This document shows, one piece after another, positions 1-6,636 of a DNA stretch of 8,272 nt. A program made the translations under genes and the position numbers. Position 1 is the first letter of the stretch; the number at the start of each line of letters is the position of its first letter. Source of the DNA: JAIVJN01 sp036732565 (GTDB lineage: Bacteria > Acidobacteriota > Vicinamibacteria > Vicinamibacterales > UBA2999); contig DAINCF010000318.1 in NCBI GenBank assembly GCA_036732565.1, positions 1 through 8,272 on the forward strand. Reading direction: 5' to 3'. The notes under the pieces were generated by a model, which was given only the letters and a program-made list of their open reading frames with translations, had not been told where the DNA came from and searched no databases.

Positions 1-1
1 C

Positions 2-1453
2 AACCTCTCGATCGCCGAGAGCGCGTTGATCGCGGGACTCGTCAGAGCGCTCGTCACCCTCTCCCCGTGGTCGAACTACGAGGGCGCGGTGGCGCGGAGT
101 CACGTCGTGCTGCGGCGCATGCGCGAAACCGGGTTCATCACCGCCGACCAGGAGCGTGCGGCGAAGCAGACGGCACTTCGCGTCCGCCCCTACCGGCAGG
201 CGAACGATGGCCAGGCGGGCTACGCGAAGGACTTTCTGCGTCAGCGATTTCGTGACACGTTCGGCGGCGATCACCCGCCGGATTGGCGTGTCGAGACGAC
301 GTTCGTGGCGGCGCTTCAGCAGGCGGGCGAGCGAGCCGTCGACGAGGGGCTGCGACGCGTTCGCTCGCCGCAATTGCAGGCGGCTCTGGTCGCGATCGAC
401 CCCAAGACCGGCGACGTGCTGGCGCTCGTCGGCGGCCGCGACTATCGGCGCTCCCCCTTCAATCGCGCCAGTCGCAGCCGTCGTCAGCCCGGATCGGCGT
501 TCAAGCCGTTCGTCTTTGCCGCCGCCCTGGAGAACGGCTGGTCTCCGGTGTCGGCGTTGAAGGGACTCGATGCAATCAAGGCGCAAGGACAGGACGAGTG
601 GATTCCGCGCAACGCCGGTCACGACGACGACAGCCCTGACGTCTTGACGCTGAGGGCAGCGCTCCTCACTTCCGACAATCGCGCCGCCTCCTCGCTCCTG
701 CAGAACGTGGGCTCGCGGCCGGTGCTTCGCCTCGCCTCGAAGACCGGTCTTCGCGACCTTCCCGACGTGCCGTCCCTTGCGCTTGGCACAGGGCTGGTCA
801 CCCCGCTCGAGCTGACCAGCGCGTTTGCAGTCTTTCCCAACGGCGGCCTGGCCGTGCAGCCGCGCGCGATCACGCGGGTGATCGACGCGGATGGTCTGTC
901 CGCGATGGATACGCCAATCGAGGCGCAACGCGTCATCTCTCCGCAAACGGCGTATCAGATGACGTCGATGCTGAGCGATGTCATCGACCGCGGCACCGCC
1001 AGTGGTGTGCGGCGCGCCGGAATCGGGTTCGACGTCGGCGGGAAGACCGGCACCACCGACGACTTCAAGGATGCCTGGTTCGTCGGCTTCTCATCGTCAA
1101 TGGTCGTCGGCGTGTGGGTAGGGTTCGATCAGCCGAAGACGATCGCCGCCGAAGCCTACGGGGCACGATACGCGCTGCCGATCTGGATCGAGTTCATGCG
1201 CCAGGCCGCGCCCATCCGCCGGCCTACCGCATTCGAGCGTCCGTCAGGGCTTCAGGAGGAGACGCTCTGCCGGCTCTCATATCTGCAGCCGGCCGATGGG
1301 TGCCCGGTCTACACCGAGTACTTCAAAGACGGCGACCACATCCCACGCGGTCTCTGCACGCTGCACCGCGGAAGCATCCGCCAGCGCGTGGCCCGCACGA
1401 TCCAGGGTTGGCTGGCCGAAGTCGGCCGCGGCGTGAGGGACATCTTCCGATAG
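2..1453 (+). CDS. Class A penicillin-binding protein (PBP1A-type), C-terminal part, 5' end cut
   Basis: This is the transpeptidase part of a bifunctional peptidoglycan synthase, a membrane-anchored periplasmic enzyme that cross-links stem peptides. The frame is open to the left edge, where NLSIAESALIAGL matches the end of a glycosyltransferase (GT51) domain, so the true start lies outside; the TTG at 26 is an internal Leu codon. Of 483 visible residues, the penicillin-binding signatures are all present: SAFK (nucleophile Ser at 494-496, Lys at 503-505), SDN (671-679) and KTG in GGKTGTT (Lys at 1043-1045). GDVLALVGGRDY precedes them, as usual. The tail holds three Cys (codons at 1268, 1301, 1355) around CPVYTEYFKDG, a pattern I recall from PBP1A tails of several phyla. 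It should be catalytically intact. The next gene, on the same strand, is unrelated. The assignment to PBP1A rather than 1B or 1C is less certain than the family. Confidence 0.93.
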   Translation, partial: NLSIAESALIAGLVRALVTLSPWSNYEGAVARSHVVLRRMRETGFITADQERAAKQTALRVRPYRQANDGQAGYAKDFLRQRFRDTFGGDHPPDWRVETTFVAALQQAGERAVDEGLRRVRSPQLQAALVAIDPKTGDVLALVGGRDYRRSPFNRASRSRRQPGSAFKPFVFAAALENGWSPVSALKGLDAIKAQGQDEWIPRNAGHDDDSPDVLTLRAALLTSDNRAASSLLQNVGSRPVLRLASKTGLRDLPDVPSLALGTGLVTPLELTSAFAVFPNGGLAVQPRAITRVIDADGLSAMDTPIEAQRVISPQTAYQMTSMLSDVIDRGTASGVRRAGIGFDVGGKTGTTDDFKDAWFVGFSSSMVVGVWVGFDQPKTIAAEAYGARYALPIWIEFMRQAAPIRRPTAFERPSGLQEETLCRLSYLQPADGCPVYTEYFKDGDHIPRGLCTLHRGSIRQRVARTIQGWLAEVGRGVRDIFR

Positions 1454-1544
1454 CCTCGCGCTGCGGCGTGCTTCACCACTTCCTTACCGAATACTCACCG
1501 AGCGCTCATGACCTCATTGCGTCAGATTGCTAACGTGTCGGGCC

Positions 1545-2936
1545 ATGACGAGGCAGCGTATCGGCGATCGGCAGTCGTTCGTGCGGGCGGCGGTTCTTGG
1601 ACGGACGACATGGCTCGGGACAGCGCTCATTCTTCTCGCGACATTCAGCTGTATGGGAAGCCACGTGCCCGGCGTCACCGCGGGTGTCGTCAATGCCGCG
1701 AGCCAAGAGACGATCGGCGGGCGGACGGGCGCGCGTCCTTGCCGTCCCGAAGTGTCCGACGACGAGAGCGCTCAATTCGACGAAGCGCTGAGGCGTCTCG
1801 AGGGCGGGGCCTTGCACCGAGACGGCACCTGGCTGAAGGTGCTCGAAGGGGCCCGCAACTTTCTGGCACCCTTTCCGGGCGGAAACGGCCGTTCGTGCGC
1901 CACCTGCCACAGTCCGCGTGACGGATTCAGCATCTCGCCCGAGACCGTCGAAAGGCGCTGGCAGCGCCTTCAGGCACGGCGGAGACACAACCCTTGTGCC
2001 GATGACCCGCTCTTTCGGTCCATTGACGCGGACGATTACCAGCAGGACTTCACGACGCTTCGCACCCGCGCGCTGTTCCGGGTCAAGGTGCCACTACCGG
2101 ATCGCGTACGCATGACCCATGAGCCATCGGCCACCCACGCTGAGTTCTTTCGCGCGGCCCCGCCGCTGAATCTCCTCAAGCATACCGCGCCTTACCAGCA
2201 GGACCGCTCGACCGCGACGCTAGAGCAACAGGCGCGAAACGCGATCAACGCGCACATGGAGCCGACGGTCCAGCCGACGCAGCGCTTTCTCGAGTCGCTC
2301 GCCGAGTTTCAACGGCACATCTTCTCGTCGCCCAAGGTCAACCTGCTCTCAAACGCGATCGATGCGGGCGGACCTATTCCTGATACGGATCCGCCACTCA
2401 CCACATTCGAGCAGTTGGGGAAGCTGAAGTTCGACGATTTCTGCCGCCGGTGCCACGGTGGGCCCGCGATGGTCCAGAATCTCGAGAATCGCATCTTTCC
2501 GCCTTTCGACGGCTCGGCGAACCCGGTGTCCGCGAACATCGTTGTTTCCAACCCGCCCGCTCAAGGCTTCCCCGACGGCAGTCCTGTCCAGACGCCCGAG
2601 CGGAACATGCCGACGCAGTTCTTCGACGTCGACCTGCCGGACGGTACGACGGTCACGATCGAATCGAGCGACCCGGGGACGGTGCTGACCGATGTCGCCT
2701 CGTTGGAGACCGTCGGCGGCAACCGTGTTTTCAACCGCTTCGACATACCGCAGCTCCACGGCATCAACCGGACCGCACCCTACTTCCACGATCACCGTGC
2801 CAAGACCCTCGAAGAAGTCGTCGTGCACTACCAGAAGTTTTTCTTCCTCATCAACCAGGTGCGTGGCTTCCCCCTGCCGCTCATTGCAGACGAGGACATC
2901 GCGCCTATCGTCGCCTACATGAAAAAGGCGTTCTGA
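1545..2936 (+). CDS. Secreted di-heme cytochrome c peroxidase-like protein (MauG/CcpA superfamily)
   Basis: A 463-residue protein with two covalent heme-c sites: CATCH (C118, C121, H122; bases 1896-1910) and CRRCH (C300, C303, H304; bases 2442-2456). The C-terminal segment GINRTAPYFHDHRAKTLEEV is the hallmark found after heme 2 in bacterial di-heme peroxidases and MauG-like enzymes, which reduce peroxide or oxidise a partner protein in the periplasm. The N-terminus has Arg residues, then a hydrophobic stretch around residues 23-38, consistent with a Sec signal. Cys36 follows TFS, a poor lipobox, so lipidation is doubtful; cleavage near VNA (about residue 51) is possible. I chose ATG 1545; a TTG at 1527 in frame would add six residues, and neither has a good Shine-Dalgarno site. 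It is longer than typical CcpA (about 320-350 residues), with extra sequence between the hemes. It converges on the dehydrogenase gene downstream. The substrate is unknown. Confidence 0.85.
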   Translation: MTRQRIGDRQSFVRAAVLGRTTWLGTALILLATFSCMGSHVPGVTAGVVNAASQETIGGRTGARPCRPEVSDDESAQFDEALRRLEGGALHRDGTWLKVLEGARNFLAPFPGGNGRSCATCHSPRDGFSISPETVERRWQRLQARRRHNPCADDPLFRSIDADDYQQDFTTLRTRALFRVKVPLPDRVRMTHEPSATHAEFFRAAPPLNLLKHTAPYQQDRSTATLEQQARNAINAHMEPTVQPTQRFLESLAEFQRHIFSSPKVNLLSNAIDAGGPIPDTDPPLTTFEQLGKLKFDDFCRRCHGGPAMVQNLENRIFPPFDGSANPVSANIVVSNPPAQGFPDGSPVQTPERNMPTQFFDVDLPDGTTVTIESSDPGTVLTDVASLETVGGNRVFNRFDIPQLHGINRTAPYFHDHRAKTLEEVVVHYQKFFFLINQVRGFPLPLIADEDIAPIVAYMKKAF

Positions 2937-2977
2937 ATAGTGCGAGCGATCGCATGCAGTGTTACACGGCTCGTGGG

Positions 2978-4051
2978 TCAGGGCTTGATCGCCACCTTCA
3001 CGGCGCCGTCACGGCGCCGCTCGAAGGTCTCCAGCGCGGTGGCGAAATCGGCGAGCGGGAAGCGGTGCGTCAGGAGCGGTGTGAGATCCACGCGTCCGTT
3101 GACGAGCAGCGACAGCGCGTCCTCCGCCGTGTTGGGGTTGGCCCGGTCCCCGACGATCTCGATCTCGTCCAGCACGATGCGCTTCATCGGCAGCGTCGGC
3201 TCTTCGTGCGGGATCCCGATGACCGACACGACGCCGCCTTTCGCCGCCGCGAGGCAGCAATCACGAATCGCTGCAGCAGTGCCGGCGCACTCGACCACCG
3301 CGGGCACGCCGAGGCCGCCGGTCAGCTCGCGCACCTGCTCGACGACGGTCCCGGATCGATAGTCGATGGGCACCGCGCCGAGTGTGGCGGCCAGCGCCAG
3401 ACGGTCGCCCGATCCCACCGCGATGATCCGCCCGGCCCCCAGCGCCTTGGCGCAGAGAATCGCCATCAGCCCTTGAGGGCCGGTGCCCATCACGAGCAGA
3501 TCGTCACCCGCCTGCAAGCGGCTGCGCTTGACCGTATACAGCGCGATGCTCAGCGGATCGACACAGGCGGCCAGCTCCAGGTCGAACCCATCGGGTACCC
3601 GAACCAGGCTCTTGACGGACGCGCGCACGTACTCGGCGTAGGCGCCCGGCGTGATGTGGCCGTACTGTCGATGCCCACGATCCGCGTGACCGTAGTTGAG
3701 GCACAGGTTGTATCGACCGGCCAGGCAGTTCGCGCAGTAGCCGCAACCGCAGTGAGAGATGGCGCACACGCGCTGCTCAGGCGTCCAGCCGAGCGCACGC
3801 GCCCGAGCGCCCGACGCCACGATCGCGGCGGACCACTCATGGCCGGGGATGAAGGGAAACGCCGGCGGCCAGAATCCGGGGAAATCACCGTTGATGATGT
3901 GGGGATCCGTCCCGCAGATGAACGTCGTGTCCACGCGGCACAGCACCTCGTCGGCCTCGAGCGCGGTCGGCGTCTCGGCGTCCTCGACGGCGAACGTACG
4001 GGGCGCACGGAGCACCAGCGCCCGCATGCTCGGCGGGATGACGGCCGGCAT
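2978..4051 (-). CDS. Zinc-dependent medium-chain alcohol/polyol dehydrogenase
   Basis: A 357-residue medium-chain dehydrogenase (MDR) that would oxidise a secondary alcohol or polyol with NAD(P)+ in the cytoplasm. Catalytic zinc ligands are C46 (ICGTDPH) and H71 with E72 (PGHEW); the third position is D165 in CVDPLSIA, where sorbitol- and threonine-type enzymes usually carry Glu. The structural zinc lobe is complete: C103, C106, C109, C117, spaced x2, x2, x7. The Rossmann turn is GTGPQG (189-194). The second strand ends AVGSGDR with no acidic residue, which points to NADP rather than NAD. I chose ATG 4051 (MPAVIPPSMRALV); a GGAGA lies 13 bases upstream, rather far, and an alternative ATG at 4027 would give MRALVLR, the typical family start. 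The open frame extends further 5' only because it crosses the neighbouring gene. It is the last gene of the operon. The substrate is not determinable. Confidence 0.88.
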   Translation of the reverse strand: MPAVIPPSMRALVLRAPRTFAVEDAETPTALEADEVLCRVDTTFICGTDPHIINGDFPGFWPPAFPFIPGHEWSAAIVASGARARALGWTPEQRVCAISHCGCGYCANCLAGRYNLCLNYGHADRGHRQYGHITPGAYAEYVRASVKSLVRVPDGFDLELAACVDPLSIALYTVKRSRLQAGDDLLVMGTGPQGLMAILCAKALGAGRIIAVGSGDRLALAATLGAVPIDYRSGTVVEQVRELTGGLGVPAVVECAGTAAAIRDCCLAAAKGGVVSVIGIPHEEPTLPMKRIVLDEIEIVGDRANPNTAEDALSLLVNGRVDLTPLLTHRFPLADFATALETFERRRDGAVKVAIKP

Positions 4052-4082
4052 CGTGGCAAGCCGGTCTCCGGTTTCGTGGCGG

Positions 4083-4964
4083 CTATCCAAGTCGACCTGC
4101 CGCCCAGAGGATCGCGTTGCGGACCAGCATCCGGTACGCGGGATGCCGATGGGTCTCGCGGGCCAGCCCGGGCTGAATGCAGACGACTCGCGCGCGTTCG
4201 TGCACCCCGACCCACGCGATCGTCCGATCGCTGACGCCACTCGTGGTTTCGAAGAGCGGCGTGATCTTCGGGGAGTGCCAGACGCCCTTGAACGCCGTCT
4301 CGTTCTGCAGCGAAAACGCGCCGACGTTGCGGGTGATGGGATGATCGCCCACCGGCCGGATGTCCAGCGTCGCCCCGTTCGCAACGGTGCCCTTCTTCAG
4401 CCCGTCGTGCTCGCTCAGCGGCAGGAGGCCGCCGGTGACTTCCTGAAACCACCACGGCCAGGTCTGGTTGTCGCCCAGCGCATAGTGCATCAGCACGAAG
4501 CCGCGACCCAGGTCCACGGCGTCCTTGACCACCGTGCGGGTCGCCTCGGGCCATTCCATCTGATCGTTCAACACGATGACATCGTAGCCGGGGTGGGGGC
4601 GTCCACCGCTCGGCTCCCAGGGATAGTCGAATGGCTCCTGCCTCAGCGTCGGCGCACCACCCACGGCGCCACGCGTCGTCTTCGTCACCTCTGACGCGGT
4701 GTAGTCACGCGGCCGCGGCGCTGCGGCCGGCAGCAGCGCGCTGAACGACGCCGGCTGGTCGATCGGCCAGATCTGGAAGCCGTAGAACAGCGGATCGAGA
4801 AACAGCGACTGGAACGACGGCGGGTACGGCTGCCCGCCTGTGGTGAGCTGCACCCACACATCGGTCTTGGGTGGCTGCACCAGCTGCTCCAGCGACGCGG
4901 CGGCGGGCATCATGCCTCGCTTCAAAAAGTCGCGCCTCGACCCATGCAGCGATGGCCTGTTCAT
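4083..4964 (-). CDS. ThuA-domain protein with Tat-type twin-arginine N-terminus (paralogue 1)
   Basis: A 293-residue ThuA-like protein. The family has a class I glutamine-amidotransferase-like fold; rhizobial ThuA acts with ThuB in trehalose use through 3-keto derivatives. Visible motifs: YDVIVLNDQ (127-135), GRGFVLMHYALGDN (153-166, His at the elbow and no Cys nucleophile), WPWW (169-172), VGDHPI (205-210), SPKITPLFE (231-239), WVGVH (251-255), and IQPG before VRNAILWAAGR at the end. The start is ATG 4964, preceded by AGGTGA 8 bases away; the longer open frame upstream runs over the next gene. SRRDFLKRG (9-17) is a canonical Tat motif, but the hydrophobic stretch after it (MMPAAASL) is very short and no AxA site is clear, so export is uncertain. 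Compared with paralogue 2 it carries about 44 extra residues (roughly 79-126). It probably works with its neighbour on a keto-sugar or glycoside. Confidence 0.85.
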   Translation of the reverse strand: MNRPSLHGSRRDFLKRGMMPAAASLEQLVQPPKTDVWVQLTTGGQPYPPSFQSLFLDPLFYGFQIWPIDQPASFSALLPAAAPRPRDYTASEVTKTTRGAVGGAPTLRQEPFDYPWEPSGGRPHPGYDVIVLNDQMEWPEATRTVVKDAVDLGRGFVLMHYALGDNQTWPWWFQEVTGGLLPLSEHDGLKKGTVANGATLDIRPVGDHPITRNVGAFSLQNETAFKGVWHSPKITPLFETTSGVSDRTIAWVGVHERARVVCIQPGLARETHRHPAYRMLVRNAILWAAGRLG

Positions 4965-4968
4965 GGGG

Positions 4969-5751
4969 CTAGTCACCTGCACACCAGGCGACCATGTTGC
5001 GCACGATCTTTCGATAGTTCGGGTCCTGACAGACGTAGCGCGTGTGGCCCGGCTGGAGACAACAGACCCGCGCCTTGGGATGCACGCCAACCCACCCGAC
5101 CGTGGGCTGAACGTAGTCAGGGTCGTCGGACTCGATGAGCGGCGTGATCTTCGGCGAGAGCCACATGTTGGGGAACGTTTCGTCCCACGGAAGCATGAAC
5201 GGCGCGAGGTCCTTGACGATCGGATGGTCGCCGACCGGCTTGAGCCGCTGCACGACGAACTGCTTCAAGCGCGACTGGGTCTTCATGTTCGGCACGCCCG
5301 GGTTCCACAGCATCACGCCCGTGACGTGCTCGCTCCACCAGGGCCACTCGTTGTTGTTGCTGCCAACCGCGTGATGGAGCACGACGAGCCCCTTGCCCGC
5401 GTCGAGGTACTTGGTGATGTTCTCCCGATCGCGAACCGGCCATCCGCCCGTGATCCAGTCGTTGGTGATAATGACGTCCGGTCCGCCCTCGGCCAGCGCT
5501 GCACGGAACGGGTCCGGATGCGGCCAGACGATGGTGTCGAATCCCTGGAAGGTCGGGTCCTCGAACATCGAGAAGATCTGGAGCGGCGTGGTGTGCCCGC
5601 CGGGCACGAACTGCACGCGCACGCGGCGACCACCGCCAGGAGACGCCTGTCGACCGGCCGCGGCGTCCGCGGTTCGGACGAGCGGCAGATGGCTTACCGC
5701 AGCCGTCGCAACGGCCGCGCCGAACAGACTTCGCCGCGATATCTCGGACAT
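4969..5751 (-). CDS. Tat-exported ThuA-domain protein (paralogue 2)
   Basis: A 260-residue ThuA-like protein with a convincing Tat signal: SRRSLF at 5-10, a hydrophobic AAVATAAV stretch, and ADA near residue 30 as a likely cleavage site, so it should act folded in the periplasm. ThuA motifs in order: PDVIITND (91-98), GKGLVVLHHAVGSN (119-132), WPWW (136-139), VGDHPI (173-178), SPKITPLIE (199-207), GWVGVH (219-224), LQPGHTRYV, and VRNMVAWCAG at the C-terminus. There is no Cys at the position used as nucleophile in true amidotransferases. It is clearly homologous to the next gene along its whole length but lacks that protein's 44-residue insertion. The start at ATG 5751 is fixed by AGGAGA 7 bases upstream. 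The likely role is a step in handling keto-glycosides, or a carbohydrate-binding or lyase-like step, by analogy with rhizobial ThuA; the reaction itself is not established here. Confidence 0.88.
   Translation of the reverse strand: MSEISRRSLFGAAVATAAVSHLPLVRTADAAAGRQASPGGGRRVRVQFVPGGHTTPLQIFSMFEDPTFQGFDTIVWPHPDPFRAALAEGGPDVIITNDWITGGWPVRDRENITKYLDAGKGLVVLHHAVGSNNNEWPWWSEHVTGVMLWNPGVPNMKTQSRLKQFVVQRLKPVGDHPIVKDLAPFMLPWDETFPNMWLSPKITPLIESDDPDYVQPTVGWVGVHPKARVCCLQPGHTRYVCQDPNYRKIVRNMVAWCAGD
4973..4978 (-). promoter_or_regulatory. Ribosome binding site of ThuA paralogue 1, inside the end of paralogue 2
   Basis: On the minus strand AGGTGA ends 8 bases before ATG 4964. It overlaps the last sense codons of the upstream ThuA gene, whose TAG is only 4 bases (CCCC) before the ATG. 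This supports the chosen start and suggests translational coupling. Confidence 0.55.
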
Positions 5752-5758
5752 TTGCCAG

Positions 5759-5764
5759 TCTCCT
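5759..5764 (-). promoter_or_regulatory. Strong Shine-Dalgarno site of ThuA paralogue 2
   Basis: AGGAGA on the minus strand, 7 bases before ATG 5751. It is the best ribosome binding site in the window and selects this ATG over an in-frame upstream start that would overlap the SDR stop. Confidence 0.7.
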
Positions 5765-5770
5765 GACCGA

Positions 5771-6523
5771 TCACTTACCTTGCCACCCACCGTCGACGAA
5801 GACGGATTGGCCCGTCAGATACGCGGCATCGTCCGAAGCGAAGAAGGCGACCGCGCGGGCGACGTCGTGAGGCACTCCGGCACGTCCGAGCGAGATCTGT
5901 GCGAGCACCTGCGGCAGGATATCGGGCGCGTTCATGACCCACGACGTCATCGGGGTGTCGATCAATCCCGGGTGAACGCAGTTGACGCGGATCCCTTGTG
6001 GTGTGACTTCGGCCGACATGTTCCGCGTCAACGCCTCGAGCGCCAGCTTGGATGGAGCGTAGTGCGTGCGGCCCGGCAGCACCTTCGCGGCCTGAATGGA
6101 GCCGATGTGCACGATACTTCCTGGGCGGCCCTCGGCAATGGCGCGGCGGCAGTAGACCTGCGAGCAGAGCCACGGTGCGCGCAGGTTGATGTCCACGAGC
6201 CGCGTCCACTGGTCGTCGGTCAGCTCGAGAAACGGCACGATGGTCTCGATGCCGGCGTTGTTGACCAGGATGTCCAGGCCGCCGAGCTCACGCCAGGCCT
6301 TGTCGATCATCGGCTCGACTTCACTTCGCTTCGAGACGTCACCGATGACCGCGATCGCCTGCCGCCCGGCGGCGCGCACGGCCGCCACGACGTCATCGGC
6401 ACTTCCGGCATCGATATCGTTGACGGCGACGTCGGCTCCTTCTGCGGCAAAGATCTCCGCGATGCCGCGACCGATGCCGCGCCCGGCACCGGTGACGAGC
6501 GCTTTCTTTCCCTTGAGACGCAT
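5771..6523 (-). CDS. Classical SDR-family oxidoreductase (SDR-1), probably NAD-dependent
   Basis: A complete 250-residue short-chain dehydrogenase/reductase, the normal length for the classical type, which interconverts an alcohol and a ketone in the cytoplasm. Cofactor motif TGAGRGIG (11-18); second strand ends VAVNDID with Asp36, favouring NAD(H); NNAG (88-91). The catalytic tetrad is complete: N113 (DINL), S142 (IGSIQA), Y155 and K159 (YAPSK). HPGLIDTP (184-191) and the terminal DGGWQGK are typical. ATG 6523 has AAGGAT 7 bases upstream; the frame stays open further 5' only through the palindromic repeat and the next gene. The ThuA gene follows after 19 bases. The overall pattern resembles 3-oxoacyl-ACP reductase and glucose/gluconate dehydrogenase relatives, but the family is too broad to name a substrate. 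Context favours a sugar or polyol. Confidence 0.9.
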   Translation of the reverse strand: MRLKGKKALVTGAGRGIGRGIAEIFAAEGADVAVNDIDAGSADDVVAAVRAAGRQAIAVIGDVSKRSEVEPMIDKAWRELGGLDILVNNAGIETIVPFLELTDDQWTRLVDINLRAPWLCSQVYCRRAIAEGRPGSIVHIGSIQAAKVLPGRTHYAPSKLALEALTRNMSAEVTPQGIRVNCVHPGLIDTPMTSWVMNAPDILPQVLAQISLGRAGVPHDVARAVAFFASDDAAYLTGQSVFVDGGWQGK

Positions 6524-6530
6524 AGGTTGA

Positions 6531-6536
6531 ATCCTT
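6531..6536 (-). promoter_or_regulatory. Shine-Dalgarno site of SDR-1
   Basis: AAGGAT on the minus strand, 7 bases before ATG 6523. It decides the start: the open frame continues upstream through the repeat element, but translation most likely begins here. Confidence 0.55.
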
Positions 6537-6557
6537 AACGGCTTAGAGCGTGTTTTC

Positions 6558-6622
6558 AAACTCGTGGGGGCCGGCTTGAGCCGGCCCTCAGGTCCGCCTA
6601 AAGGCGGACCCCACGCGAGTTT
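6558..6622. repeat. REP-like composite palindrome A
   Basis: Two perfect 8-bp hairpins lie side by side: GGGCCGGC, loop TTGA, GCCGGCCC (6568-6587), and GGTCCGCC, loop TAAA, GGCGGACC (6591-6610). They are enclosed by an outer inverted repeat, ACTCGTGGGG at 6560-6569 and CCCCACGCGAGT at 6609-6620, which matches apart from two extra bases (CG) in the right arm. The element fills most of the 113-base gap between SDR-2 and SDR-1. The layout is that of REP/BIME-type dispersed elements, which can protect upstream mRNA or slow RNA polymerase. That it is dispersed in the genome is inference. Confidence 0.75.
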
Positions 6623-6636
6623 TTCGGAATGCACCT

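Noticed and set aside
1454..1544. Possible promoter or operator for the cytochrome gene, including the palindrome GAGCGCTC at 1500-1507
   Set aside because: No -35/-10 pair with acceptable spacing is visible, and an 8-base palindrome in GC-rich DNA is expected by chance.
1518..1544. TTG at 1527 as start of the cytochrome gene
   Set aside because: It adds only MLTCRA before the ATG at 1545 and has no ribosome site; ATG was preferred, though the true start remains uncertain.
2941..2954. Hairpin TGCGA-GCGA-TCGCA between the convergent cytochrome and dehydrogenase genes, a possible shared terminator
   Set aside because: The stem is only 5 bp and no T-run follows on either strand, so a rho-independent terminator is not supported.
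2450..4234. 594-codon open frame on the + strand opposite the dehydrogenase and ThuA paralogue 1
   Set aside because: The predicted protein is Arg-, Pro-, His- and Asp-rich with no recognisable motif, and it overlaps the 3' end of the cytochrome gene and two well-supported minus-strand genes. Such frames arise from codon-position bias in GC-rich DNA.
4052..4384. N-terminal extension of the zinc dehydrogenase over ThuA paralogue 1
   Set aside because: The extension is the ThuA gene read in another frame; the MDR domain begins normally at MPAVIPPSMRALV.
4840..6538. Long + strand open frames (308 and 381 codons) opposite the ThuA and SDR-1 genes
   Set aside because: They are antisense to genes with clear family motifs and show shadow-type composition with no domain.
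6560..6625. Element A read on the + strand as a terminator, since GAGTTTTT follows the outer stem
   Set aside because: No + strand gene lies upstream for it to terminate; the symmetrical double-hairpin layout fits a REP-like element better.
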